51,823 nucleotides of DNA, taken from positions 1 to 51,823 of the forward strand of contig JAFYJW010000056.1 in assembly GCA_017537925.1 (NCBI GenBank). The letters run 5' to 3'. The notes below the pieces were generated by a model. The model did no database searches, was not told where the DNA came from, and worked only from the letters and a program-made list of their open reading frames with translations. This DNA comes from Synergistes sp. (GTDB lineage: Bacteria > Synergistota > Synergistia > Synergistales > Synergistaceae). How positions within the stretch are numbered: the first letter of the stretch is position 1; each line of letters begins with the position of its first letter. This document shows positions 1-7,249 of the stretch, piece after piece. The position numbers were made by a program, and so were the translations under genes.

Positions 1-2
1 CG

Positions 3-68
3 CAGGGAAGCGCGGTCCCGGCGGCCGGAGGCGCGGGCGGTCCCGGCGTGGTAATAATCGAGTGGTAG
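3..68 (+). CDS. Phage tail-fibre protein, C-terminal fragment
   Basis: The reading frame is open from the window edge to a TAG at 66-68. It encodes a Gly/Ala/Pro-rich tail ending GGAGGPGVVIIEW. Glycine-rich ends of this kind (GGxGGPGxVIIE) are common at the C-terminus of tail-fibre and tail-tip proteins, where they form a polyglycine-II-like sandwich. The start lies outside the window. The AGGAGG site of the next gene overlaps the stop codon. Confidence 0.6.
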   Translation, partial: QGSAVPAAGGAGGPGVVIIEW

Positions 69-81
69 GAGGTGCGCGCTT

Positions 82-414
82 ATGTGGGCATTTGCTGAAT
101 ACGATCTGACCGTTATCCAAGGGCAGACGGCGGGGTTTTCATTCGCGTTTAAGGATGAAAGCGACACAGCAATTAATCTTTCGGGCTATTCCGCCGAGTG
201 CAAGATCCGCAACAACGGCGGAGATTTGGTTGTCTCCATGACGGCGGCAATAACGGCCGCTGACGGCCTTGTTTCGCTGTCACTAACTGATGTGCAGACG
301 AAAACACTTCCGACGGGAACGCTCTATTATGATTTGGCGCTCGAAAAAAGCGGTGTCGTCGAAAAGCCGCTTCGCGGAAAATTCATAGTGCTGCGGGGTG
401 CCTCCAATGTCTGA
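82..414 (+). CDS. Phage baseplate/tail-associated Ig-like small protein
   Basis: A 110-aa protein. The ATG at 82 follows an AGGAGG site at 67-72. The sequence has an N-terminal YDLTVIQGQT strand, a central SGYSAECKIR segment and a C-terminal TGTLYYDLAL...LRGKFIVLRG segment. This pattern is seen in small beta-sandwich proteins next to tail-fibre genes in many phages of Gram-positive bacteria and gut anaerobes. No signal peptide or membrane segment is present. It overlaps the start of the next gene, so the two are translationally coupled. Its role as a structural baseplate or fibre-attachment protein is inferred from position and family resemblance; no enzymatic motif is visible. Confidence 0.6.
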   Translation: MWAFAEYDLTVIQGQTAGFSFAFKDESDTAINLSGYSAECKIRNNGGDLVVSMTAAITAADGLVSLSLTDVQTKTLPTGTLYYDLALEKSGVVEKPLRGKFIVLRGASNV

Positions 415-829
415 GCTGGTCAAGATAGTAGTGAATGAACAGCCTGTCAGGATATGCAAAGTATCACAGAGCTATCTTGTCGTGACGGACAAATCGACGG
501 ACAAATCGCAGGCTTTGGGCGGAGTGTCCGGGAATGTCACTATCGATGCGTCCCTCGGCAATGTCGTGTCGCTGGTGCGGAACGGCGCCATTACGCTCTC
601 TCTCACAGGCTCGGCGGGCGCGGGCGAAGTCTGCGTGCTGACGCTCGTAGTAATGGCAGGAACTTCTAACGCTGATATCACATGGCCTGATACGGTCCTG
701 TGGGACCACGGCGCGAAGCCTATGCTGACAAACAGCGGCATTGATATGTTCAACCTGTTCCAATTCAATGGCGTTGACTGCTGGTACGGAACGGTAGTCG
801 GGCAGGATTTTCAGGTGCCTATCTCATGA
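407..829 (+). CDS. Phage tail-fibre/receptor-binding-like protein
   Basis: 140 aa from the ATG at 407, which has GGGG about 8 nt upstream; an in-frame GTG at 398 is less likely. The N-terminal about 40 residues are mixed. The rest reads as a beta-rich fibre-tip domain: VTIDASLGNVVSLVRNGAI, then a TWPDTVLWDHGAKPMLT segment and a terminal DCWYGTVVG. This arrangement is typical of phage fibre and capsid-decoration tips, where the Trp-Pro and 'W-G' ends recur. The stop overlaps the next start as ATGA (826-829), so the genes are co-translated. Receptor binding is an inference from position. Confidence 0.55.
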   Translation: MSELVKIVVNEQPVRICKVSQSYLVVTDKSTDKSQALGGVSGNVTIDASLGNVVSLVRNGAITLSLTGSAGAGEVCVLTLVVMAGTSNADITWPDTVLWDHGAKPMLTNSGIDMFNLFQFNGVDCWYGTVVGQDFQVPIS

Positions 830-1461
830 TATGGTCAAGGGTGGTATCAAGCATACATAAGCAGTCCCCGCTGTATCTCTATAATGAAGGCGACGAGTGC
901 GAGGCTCGCACAGGCGGCTGGATTGTGGCAAAACCTGTGGAGAGCTACTACTCCACAGACGCTTTCGATAAAGGCGCGGATTATCTCCAGTGCGGCGATG
1001 TAGACACGAGCAGCGCAAAGTGCTGCGGCGTGATAACGCGCAACACTTTTGATTTGTTGAGCTACAGCAAGCTTAAAATCGACTATGCTTACACTGATAT
1101 CTGCACGGCAGGAAAAAACGCTAACCCTAATTATATCGGAGTGGCAAGGGTGGCCGTAACACCGTGCGCCGTGTCATATTATCCCAAAACATCAGCGTCA
1201 AAAACTTTAACAACCACGAGGAAGCCTTACAGCAATATAGTGAGTGACGCTGAGGAATATCCGACATCGACAGATGTTGCACGGAGGATATTCACGGTCG
1301 ACCTGAGCGCGATAACGCAAAATCGCGGTTATCTCAGAATAATCACTCCAATGATATGGCTGCGGCTGAGGCGTAAATCAAGCGAAAGCACAGTATCTTC
1401 CAGCAACGGCCTGACTTACGTCGGCAAGCTCCGTATCTATCGCGTTTGGGCGGAGGTGTGA
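826..1461 (+). CDS. Phage tail-region hypothetical protein
   Basis: 211 aa with the ATG inside an ATGA overlap with the preceding gene. There is no signal peptide and no clear membrane segment. The composition is rich in Tyr, Ser and Thr with alternating hydrophobic residues, suggesting a beta-rich structural protein. Six cysteines are scattered (for example YLQCGD and AKCCGV). I do not recognise the family. Position between a fibre-like gene and the lysis module suggests a minor tail, fibre or host-recognition component. Confidence 0.55.
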   Translation: MIWSRVVSSIHKQSPLYLYNEGDECEARTGGWIVAKPVESYYSTDAFDKGADYLQCGDVDTSSAKCCGVITRNTFDLLSYSKLKIDYAYTDICTAGKNANPNYIGVARVAVTPCAVSYYPKTSASKTLTTTRKPYSNIVSDAEEYPTSTDVARRIFTVDLSAITQNRGYLRIITPMIWLRLRRKSSESTVSSSNGLTYVGKLRIYRVWAEV

Positions 1462-1463
1462 GC

Positions 1464-1559
1464 ATGAAGATTGACATAGCGTTCATTGCGGTATGGGGCG
1501 GCGCGCTTATCGCCGGTCTTTTCTTTTTCTGGGGGATAATTTTTCGATTGATAACTTAG
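1464..1559 (+). CDS. 31-residue phage membrane peptide
   Basis: A short ORF (ATG 1464, TAG 1557-1559) with a good ribosome site, GGAGGTG at 1452-1458, placed within the stop region of the upstream gene. It starts MKIDIAFIAVWGG and continues with one hydrophobic segment (residues about 5-27, rich in Ala, Leu, Phe, Ile) and a short tail with one Arg. It lies just before the XhlA-like gene, so it may be a small holin, antiholin or accessory lysis peptide. Size, single membrane span, strong ribosome site and snug spacing support a real gene; function is inferred from location only. Confidence 0.55.
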   Translation: MKIDIAFIAVWGGALIAGLFFFWGIIFRLIT

Positions 1560-1571
1560 GGGGGATCCAAA

Positions 1572-1778
1572 ATGAATGACGAAACGCTTGAGTTGACATT
1601 GGAGCGGCTGACGACGCAGCTTGAGAAGTTCGAAGAAAAGAACACATCCTCGCACAAGGAACTGTTCAAGCGACTATCTGAAATAGAGAAGACGCAGGCG
1701 CGGCTCGACGTTGTCACAGGTGGGGTCCTCTTCATCGGCGGACTCGTCACGGGGGTTATCCTGCCTAAGCTGTTCTGA
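1572..1778 (+). CDS. XhlA/hemolysin-like phage lysis protein
   Basis: A 68-aa protein. Residues 1-42 form an amphipathic, charged coiled-coil-like helix (LELTLERLTTQLEKFEEKN, then ELFKRLSEIEKTQARLD). A single C-terminal membrane span follows (VTGGVLFIGGLVTGVILPKLF). This layout matches XhlA-type proteins, which work with a holin to let the endolysin cross the membrane. A GGGGGG run at 1559-1564 precedes the ATG. The stop overlaps the next gene's ribosome site. The assignment rests on architecture and context; sequence divergence in this family is high. Confidence 0.65.
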   Translation: MNDETLELTLERLTTQLEKFEEKNTSSHKELFKRLSEIEKTQARLDVVTGGVLFIGGLVTGVILPKLF

Positions 1779-1791
1779 GGAGGTAAAAACA

Positions 1792-2205
1792 ATGAATAAA
1801 ATCAGGATGCTATTAGTAAAGCTTGCTGCCGGCGCCGTCTCATCTCTGAAACTATGGGTACTCCAGATGGTCATGGAGGCCGAAGATGAAATCCCCGGCG
1901 GCACGGGCATGGAAAAGCGAGCCTATGTAGTGAAGCGCCTCGACGAAATAGTGAGGCTGCCGTGGTATTTGGAGCCTTTCGACGGGCCGGCTTTTGGGAT
2001 GCTCGTGGATCTGGCATGCAATAAGCTGAATCTGCTTGTAGGACACAATTGGAATGAAGCTAAACTCACTCCGGAGCAGGAGCAGAAAATAGCCGCAGTT
2101 ATGGATGTCCCTGCGGCTGTTGCGGAAAAGGCCGTTTCGGATATTACGGGTGCTTCTGAGCGCATCGAATCGCTGTACGAGAAATACGGTCATGAGCTGG
2201 ACTAA
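1792..2205 (+). CDS. Phage lysis-cassette protein, holin-like or unknown
   Basis: 137 aa from the ATG at 1792, chosen because GAGGAGGT at 1777-1784 lies 7 nt upstream; a longer in-frame ORF beginning at 1711 overlaps the previous gene and lacks such a site. The N-terminus has a weakly hydrophobic helix (MLLVKLAAGAVSSLKLWVLQ), followed by GGTGMEKRAYVVKRLDEI and an acidic helical tail. It resembles, loosely, LLH-type phage holins that carry a KRxxVVxxLE segment. The last 14 nt overlap the endolysin gene. The function is uncertain beyond membership of the lysis module. Confidence 0.5.
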   Translation: MNKIRMLLVKLAAGAVSSLKLWVLQMVMEAEDEIPGGTGMEKRAYVVKRLDEIVRLPWYLEPFDGPAFGMLVDLACNKLNLLVGHNWNEAKLTPEQEQKIAAVMDVPAAVAEKAVSDITGASERIESLYEKYGHELD

Positions 2206-2734
2206 GGCTATAGCTTTTGTCTTTCACTGGGAAGGCGGCTATGTCAATGACCCGCTGGACCGCGGCGGCGCGACGAACATGGGGATCACGCAGGGGACGC
2301 TTTGCGCAGCCTATACCGCTAAGATCGTCAGCCACAACGATATCCGCAGGCTGACAAAAACCGAGGCTGCGACTATCTACCAAGCCAAGTACTGGAACCC
2401 GTACCAGTGGAATCAGTACGGCGAGCCGGCAGATATGATACTGTTTGACATATCCGTGAACAACGGCCTGGGCAATATGGCAAAACTGGCACAGAGAGCT
2501 TGTGTGTCGTTGGGGCAGAACATCGTGATCGACGGCAAATGGGGTTCGAAGACACGCGCAGCGCTGTACACGTTGGCATGGTCCAAGGGCGCTGCACTGT
2601 CAAAGATGCTTCTGACCAAGCGGCTGAACTTCTACGACGCCATCGTCGCGTCGAGGCCGAGTCAGCAGAAGTATCTTGGCGGGTGGCGCAACAGGACCAA
2701 CGATCTGGCCAGGAAGTGCGGGATCAGACTGTAA
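2192..2734 (+). CDS. Phage endolysin, GH108 muramidase with peptidoglycan-binding domain
   Basis: 180 aa from the ATG at 2192. The alternative upstream start at 2105 lies deep inside the preceding gene and would add an Arg-rich leader foreign to the family. Residues about 10-30 carry the GH108 signature WEGGYVNDPLDRGGATNMGI with the catalytic Glu at residue 14. The C-terminal half (about 95-175) resembles the PG_binding_3 cell-wall domain (ARC...LGQNIVIDGKWGSKTRAAL). The enzyme would cleave the glycan strand of peptidoglycan at the end of the phage cycle. It has no signal peptide, consistent with release through a holin. A strong terminator follows at 2850. Confidence 0.88.
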   Translation: MSWTKAIAFVFHWEGGYVNDPLDRGGATNMGITQGTLCAAYTAKIVSHNDIRRLTKTEAATIYQAKYWNPYQWNQYGEPADMILFDISVNNGLGNMAKLAQRACVSLGQNIVIDGKWGSKTRAALYTLAWSKGAALSKMLLTKRLNFYDAIVASRPSQQKYLGGWRNRTNDLARKCGIRL

Positions 2735-2735
2735 G

Positions 2736-2756
2736 CTGTTCGGAATTTCCGAACAG
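2736..2756. repeat. Perfect 21-bp inverted repeat just after the endolysin stop
   Basis: Arms CTGTTCGGAA and TTCCGAACAG flank a single central T. A one-base centre is poor for an RNA hairpin, although the inner bases could form a small loop, so a protein-binding DNA site is as likely as a transcript structure. It begins 2 nt after the endolysin stop codon. Confidence 0.6.
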
Positions 2757-2849
2757 TTGAAAGTTAGCGCGCGGAGGGGGGTGGACGTCAAAGATACCTG
2801 ACACTCTTATTTATCCTCCATCTATATCATGTACCGTACACAGTCAAAC

Positions 2850-2878
2850 GCCGGGGCGAAAGCCCCGGCTATTTTTTT
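2850..2878 (+). terminator. Intrinsic terminator of the phage late operon
   Basis: GCCGGGGC (2850-2857) and GCCCCGGC (2862-2869) form a perfect 8-bp stem closed by a GAAA tetraloop and followed by TATTTTTTT. It lies 115 nt after the endolysin gene and ends the plus-strand phage transcript. Confidence 0.9.
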
Positions 2879-2890
2879 GCTTATTTTTTT

Positions 2891-2908
2891 GAGTGACCGG
2901 TGAGTGAC
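2891..2908. repeat. Direct repeat GAGTGAC x2 near the attachment region
   Basis: Two perfect copies of GAGTGAC (2891-2897 and 2902-2908) are separated by 4 bp between the phage terminator and the tRNA-Val terminator. Such short repeats beside an integration site may be integrase or excisionase arm sites; this is inference from position. Confidence 0.4.
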
Positions 2909-2910
2909 AT

Positions 2911-2936
2911 AAAAAAACCGCCTCCGGAGGGAGGCG
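2911..2936 (-). terminator. Terminator for the tRNA-Val(GAC) transcript
   Basis: On the minus strand a CGCCTCC/GGAGGCG stem with a 4-nt loop (2919-2936) is followed by seven T residues (2917-2911). It lies 17 nt past the tRNA 3' end and would stop tRNA transcription before it enters the prophage. Confidence 0.85.
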
Positions 2937-2952
2937 ATTTATTCAGTCATAA

Positions 2953-3027
2953 TGGTGGGCGATAGAAGAATTGAACTTCTGACCTCTTCCGTGTCAAGGA
3001 AGCGTTCTACCTCTGAACTAACCGCCC
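2953..3027 (-). tRNA. tRNA-Val (anticodon GAC); likely phage attachment target
   Basis: The minus strand folds as a 75-nt cloverleaf with CCA encoded. The acceptor stem GGGCGGT pairs with ATCGCCC; the anticodon stem CTTCC/GGAAG holds the loop TTGACAC, giving GAC. The T-arm carries GTTCAATTC. Its 3' end points toward the prophage at lower coordinates, which makes it the natural attB. A consensus promoter lies directly upstream. Confidence 0.95.
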
Positions 3028-3044
3028 ATTCCTGACAGAAAGAA

Positions 3045-3073
3045 ATTCTACAGCGGAAAGACCTTCCTGTCAA
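3045..3073 (-). promoter_or_regulatory. Promoter of tRNA-Val(GAC)
   Basis: On the minus strand TTGACA (3073-3068), a 17-bp spacer and TAGAAT (3050-3045). The predicted start lies about 10 nt before the tRNA 5' end at 3027. Confidence 0.85.
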
Positions 3074-3106
3074 CTCCGTATCGGAAATTGCGGACTGCTC
3101 GTCCGC

Positions 3107-4000
3107 CTATGACCTTGCCTCCTGTATCTGTGCCGTGAGCGTGGAGGCAAGCATTATCGCGCAGCCGAGCAGTTCTCTGGCAGTGAGAGACTCGCCGAGG
3201 AATATAAAGCCCGCAAGCGCAGCGAAGACCGACTCGGAAATAAGTATGATGCTTGCCTGAACGGGCGGCACATAGCGCTGAGCCGCCATCTGCATCGTAT
3301 AGGCAACGCAGGTGGATATAAGCCCCGAAAAGGCCAGCGGCTTCCATGAAAGGATTATTTCATTCATATGCGGCGTTTCCATCGACACGGCAAAGAGCAG
3401 GGATAAGACTGCGACGGTCGAGAACTGCAGCGCAGAGAGCTTGAAGGCGTCGAATTTTTGTGCGAAGCGGCCGCATACTATGATATGCAGCGCCCAGAAC
3501 AAAGCTCCTGCAAGCGTCAGCGCGTCTCCGGGCCCCACAGAAAAGTCTCCCTTTACGGATATCAGGTAGAGCCCTACAGTGCTTGCCGCTATCGCAATGA
3601 TAGTGGACTTTGACGGCACTTTGCCTGAAAAGAGCCCTAAAATCGGTACTAAGACGATGTACATCGCGGTTATGAAAGCGGATTTGCCGGCGGTGGTGTA
3701 CAGCAGCCCCACCTGCTGAAAGGCGGTCCCCGCAAAGAGCGCGCAGCCGCAGATGACGCCGGGAATGAGGCAGGAAGCCCAGTCGGAGGCAAAGGCTTCG
3801 TCCTCAGGCATGACGTCTCTTCTTCTGCCCATGAAAGCGGCAAAGGGTATAGTGAAGAGGGAGGCCAGGAAGTATCTCGCGGCGCAGAAGGTGAAGGGGC
3901 CTATATGCTCCATTCCTACTATCTGCGCTACGAACGACGTACCCCATATGAACGCTGTCAGAGTGAGCATCAGCAGCGCTGCGATGCGGCGGCTTTTCAT
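3107..4000 (-). CDS. DMT-superfamily (EamA) inner-membrane transporter
   Basis: 297 aa made of ten predicted membrane helices in two five-helix halves, the standard EamA layout and length. The first half opens LTLTAFIWGTSFVAQIVGM, with the family's 'W-G-x-x-F' in helix 1. The second half carries DALTLAGALFWALHIIV and ends ESVFAALAGFIFLGESLTA, which matches the conserved C-terminal EamA motif. The product probably exports amino acids or other metabolites, but the substrate cannot be read from sequence. A GAGAGGGG ribosome site precedes the ATG. It lies 69 nt downstream of the methyltransferase gene, so it may be co-transcribed with it. A long +-strand frame over it is antisense shadow. Confidence 0.88.
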   Translation of the reverse strand: MKSRRIAALLMLTLTAFIWGTSFVAQIVGMEHIGPFTFCAARYFLASLFTIPFAAFMGRRRDVMPEDEAFASDWASCLIPGVICGCALFAGTAFQQVGLLYTTAGKSAFITAMYIVLVPILGLFSGKVPSKSTIIAIAASTVGLYLISVKGDFSVGPGDALTLAGALFWALHIIVCGRFAQKFDAFKLSALQFSTVAVLSLLFAVSMETPHMNEIILSWKPLAFSGLISTCVAYTMQMAAQRYVPPVQASIILISESVFAALAGFIFLGESLTARELLGCAIMLASTLTAQIQEARS

Positions 4001-4069
4001 TTTGTATGACCCCTCTCAGAAAATTCCTGCTGCCAGGTCAGGCGTTAAAAATAAATGATATGCCTTTCG

Positions 4070-6244
4070 TCAGTTGTTTTCAACCACGGCAATCTCTTTC
4101 GGCGTGAGGCCGTAAAGGCTGTAGACGAGGCGGTTGGTCTCTCTTTCCGCTTCGCGGATCTCAGCGGGCAGAGAACCGTATTTTGCCGGAGGATTCTCGG
4201 CGTAGAGCCCGCAGAGCTTTTCTCCCATCTCGGCTATTTTGTTTGCCGTTTCTTTTGCCTTCGCGCTTTTCGGCGATGCTATCGGGAGGTTTGCGATCAC
4301 AGATGGACGCAGCTCGTAGTAGTTGTTCAGCAGCTCAGGCGAGACCGCGCGGAAGACAAAATCGAGCAGACGGGAGTTCAGCAGCGCCGCAAGGAAGTAG
4401 CTGCCGCTGTCTATCATGCAGCATTTATCGTTGACATAGACGCCGCGGCTGTCGAATGCCGCTGAGATGTTCCTGCATATTATCGGCATCACTATCTTCT
4501 TGTCGCGGAAGACGCTGTAGTAGCTGCAGGGGCGCAGCTCCCACCAGTAATCGCCGCGGTCCCTGCGCGCGGATGCCTTTGCTTCAAAGCGCGCCAAGTG
4601 TGACGCAAGGCGCGGATGGTTTTTGGCAAACCACATATAGCCGTCCGAGAAGCCGCTCATGCCGTTCGTGTAGCCTTTGGGCATGAATATCAGGTATTTT
4701 TTCTCGGCCGGGATGTAGTAGCGCTTTATGTCGCGCCCGGAGTAGAAGGGCACGATAAGCTCCTCGGAGGCGGGTTCTTCTTTTGCCAGAGCAAGAGCCG
4801 TTTCCTCCGGCAGCACGAAAGCTTCGTTCAGCCCCGTTAAGATGCCGCGGTACACCTTGCCGAGCCCTGCCTGAGAGAAGGGCCTGTTTTCGGCGGTGAG
4901 CTTGCGGATAAGCTTCTGCGCTTCCGTTCCTCCCACGGTTATCTGTGCTGCCGCGTTTTCTTTGACGGGGGCAAATTCTCCTTCAAATAGTGAAAGCGCA
5001 GGCGCCTGCAGGTCCAGTGATGAGTCCGCGAAGCGCGCCGCGTCGGGCTGCGGCGTCCTGAAGAAGAATATCGCAGAGAGCGCCGCCGTGGAGCCTCTGA
5101 GTTCACGCGGCTTTCCAAGCTCCATAATCATATACGGCTTGTGGAACGAGAAGAAATCCCTGAGCCCTTCGCCGTATTTTGTCTTCATCCATTTGTCTGA
5201 GACAAGCATCGCGGAAGAGCCCTGCTCCGAGAGCATCGAGTAGGATTTTTCCACATAGTAGCAGTAGACGTCCGAATTGAAGCGTGACGACGAGTAGCCG
5301 AAAAGCAGCGGCTTGAGCGTTGAGAGCTGCCCTCCGCGCAGATGCGGCGGATTGGATATTATCAGGTCAAATTCCAGGTTCTCAAATATATTGTCTACGA
5401 GCACGCTGCCCCATACAAAGCGCTCTTCCGGAAGCTTTATGCCTGGACAGAGTATCCTGAGCCTTGCCTTGAGTATATCAATAGCCGCCGCGCTGCAGTC
5501 CGTGGCGTACATCGAGTTTTCAAGGAAGCGGCGCAGGAAGGTCTCTTCTGTCCTGTTCTGCTGCGAAGGAAGATATCTGTTGAGACTCAGGCGCGCCGAT
5601 GCGGTTATTTTTGCCGCAGCGACCGCAATATCTCCGCAGCCGCAGGCTATATCGCAGAAAAGGATGCCTTCGAGCGCGGAATCGATGTCACGCGCTGCCT
5701 GAGCTATCGGGGTGTCGTCAAAGAGTATCGTATCCTGCGAGAAATAGCCGTCAAGAGCGGCGGGGGAGAGTCCGCAGGTCTTCATCAGGTAGTTCTTTAT
5801 GCCCTGCGTCACGGTCATGTCTATGACTTCGGGCGGTATTATGACTCCGCGCCGCGTCTGCGATACGAGCAGCATGGATATGAAGCCGCTGCCGCCGGCG
5901 GGGGCTACCGCGAGCAGCACAGCGTCGCAGGCTTCTTTTTTCATATATGAGAGGATGAAAGCGCGGCATTTTTTCTCGGAAGATTGAAGATCTGCGCCGG
6001 GAACGAGCTTTACAAGGATGCAGTCGGCGCGTCCGCGTCCTTCGGTTTCCCTGCAGCGCGACAGGAGCCGATAGGATGATATCGTGTCTTTCAGCGCAGC
6101 GGGGATATGCATGCCGGAGCGTATCCACTTCTCAGATGTGGAAGCGTTGGGGAAAAGCTCCGCCATCAAAGCGGAAAAGCTTTCGTTGGAGAAGGTGTCC
6201 TCCGATAATTCTCTGTTTATGACAAACTCGTCGCTCTCCAGCAT
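4070..6244 (-). CDS. Orphan Eco57I/TaqI-type DNA adenine-N6 methyltransferase with NPPH motif
   Basis: 724 aa from the ATG at 6244, chosen because GGGGGG lies 6 nt upstream; an in-frame start 15 codons earlier has no such site. Residues 1-190 form an uncharacterised N-terminal region without a clear PD-ExK nuclease motif. Motif I of the SAM-binding fold is DIACGCGD (198-205), an acidic motif II is at YATD (about 249), and the catalytic motif IV is NPPH (298-301), where NPPY/F/W is usual. The C-terminal third (GRDIKRYY, YIPAEKKYLIF, YYWWELRP-like, LLNSRLLDF) matches the TaqI-like target-recognition domain. No restriction or second subunit gene is adjacent. It may be an epigenetic regulator, a methylase-only relic of a type IIG enzyme, or a defence factor; the N-terminal function is unknown. 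Confidence 0.8.
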   Translation of the reverse strand: MLESDEFVINRELSEDTFSNESFSALMAELFPNASTSEKWIRSGMHIPAALKDTISSYRLLSRCRETEGRGRADCILVKLVPGADLQSSEKKCRAFILSYMKKEACDAVLLAVAPAGGSGFISMLLVSQTRRGVIIPPEVIDMTVTQGIKNYLMKTCGLSPAALDGYFSQDTILFDDTPIAQAARDIDSALEGILFCDIACGCGDIAVAAAKITASARLSLNRYLPSQQNRTEETFLRRFLENSMYATDCSAAAIDILKARLRILCPGIKLPEERFVWGSVLVDNIFENLEFDLIISNPPHLRGGQLSTLKPLLFGYSSSRFNSDVYCYYVEKSYSMLSEQGSSAMLVSDKWMKTKYGEGLRDFFSFHKPYMIMELGKPRELRGSTAALSAIFFFRTPQPDAARFADSSLDLQAPALSLFEGEFAPVKENAAAQITVGGTEAQKLIRKLTAENRPFSQAGLGKVYRGILTGLNEAFVLPEETALALAKEEPASEELIVPFYSGRDIKRYYIPAEKKYLIFMPKGYTNGMSGFSDGYMWFAKNHPRLASHLARFEAKASARRDRGDYWWELRPCSYYSVFRDKKIVMPIICRNISAAFDSRGVYVNDKCCMIDSGSYFLAALLNSRLLDFVFRAVSPELLNNYYELRPSVIANLPIASPKSAKAKETANKIAEMGEKLCGLYAENPPAKYGSLPAEIREAERETNRLVYSLYGLTPKEIAVVENN

Positions 6245-6393
6245 CGTATTCCCCCCATACGGCTTCATCCATATTAAATGATAATACATAAATTAAAATA
6301 TTGACACATTTGAAAAAGCCGAATGGGCAGAGAAGAGTGAAAAAATTCCGCGGTATACTGCGGGCATTGCCCGGGGCGCTTATTTCAGGCGAA

Positions 6394-7236
6394 TCACCGG
6401 GCAGGGGTTTGAATATACGGTTTTTCTCCGCCGTATGAGACTTCATATGTGGCAAGGTCTACTATCATGCCGTCTTCTGCAGGAGTCACATGCGTGTTTT
6501 CCGTGCTCAGGTTCTCTAAGAAATGTTTTCCCTCAGGCGCAGTCATTGTCGAGCAAAGGTGCGTAAAGACTGCGTGCTTTGCGTTGAGGCCGGTCAAAAG
6601 CTCTTTTGCTTCCGCCACGGAGATGTGGTCAAGGCGTTTTTTCCTGTCGGGGAATGTTGTGTTGACCGAAACAAAACTGCAGTTACGGTATCTTTCCGTG
6701 AACGACGGCAGCATTCTGCTGTCGCTTATCATGCCCCACTCAGGCAGCCCCGGCGTGCGGAATATATAGCCGTAGCATTCCGATGTCCCGTGAAGGTGCA
6801 GAACGGCTTCTGCGGTAAGGTTTGGCGTAATTTTTATTATCTTGCCGTTATGCGGCCTTTCTATGCGCGCGGCTCTTTCCTGGGAGTATCTCATAATAAC
6901 GTGGTCATCGCCCGACAGAGCGTCGGAGGGCGCTATTATAAGGCCATTTTTTTTGAAACCTCCGCCGGTCATGCATTCTATCATCACATTGGCGTCTCCG
7001 CTGTGATCTATATGTTTATGAGTCAGCAGCACGAAGTCGAGTTCTTCCGGTGAAAGAGAGGGAACTGCGGCGCAGACGTGCGCGAGGCTTCCGGGGCCCG
7101 GGTCTATTATGCCCTTTGCGCCGCCGCAGCAGATCCATATGCCGCCGGTGCAGCGTTGCTGCCTGATCATTGAAAAGCGCCCTCCGCCGCTCCCGATGTA
7201 TCTTATGAAATTTTCAGGGTATGGACTTGCAGTCAT
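6394..7236 (-). CDS. MBL-fold metallohydrolase
   Basis: 280 aa with the metallo-beta-lactamase signature THKHIDHSGD (His73, His75, Asp77, His78), a GIIDPGPGS strand-turn before it, HLHGTSECYGY as the third metal ligand region, GMISDSR (the bridging Asp) and a final THLCS. The layout resembles RNase Z/PhnP-like phosphodiesterases more than beta-lactamases. No signal peptide is present, so it is cytoplasmic. Ribosome site AGAGGTG precedes the ATG. It starts 13 nt after the YgjP gene stop, so the two form an operon. Substrate is unknown. Confidence 0.8.
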   Translation of the reverse strand: MTASPYPENFIRYIGSGGGRFSMIRQQRCTGGIWICCGGAKGIIDPGPGSLAHVCAAVPSLSPEELDFVLLTHKHIDHSGDANVMIECMTGGGFKKNGLIIAPSDALSGDDHVIMRYSQERAARIERPHNGKIIKITPNLTAEAVLHLHGTSECYGYIFRTPGLPEWGMISDSRMLPSFTERYRNCSFVSVNTTFPDRKKRLDHISVAEAKELLTGLNAKHAVFTHLCSTMTAPEGKHFLENLSTENTHVTPAEDGMIVDLATYEVSYGGEKPYIQTPAR

Positions 7237-7249
7237 ATTCTTTCACCTC

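Larger units (their letters stand above)
1..2952. mobile_element. Right end of an integrated prophage (tail fibre and lysis modules)
   Basis: Eight tightly packed plus-strand genes run from a tail-fibre C-terminus through small baseplate/fibre proteins to a holin-like protein and a muramidase, the usual order at the right end of a temperate phage late region. The block stops at a tRNA-Val gene on the minus strand whose 3' end faces it, the geometry expected when a tyrosine integrase has used the tRNA 3' end. The integrase and the other attachment site are outside the window, so the extent to the left and the exact boundary are inferred. Confidence 0.78.
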
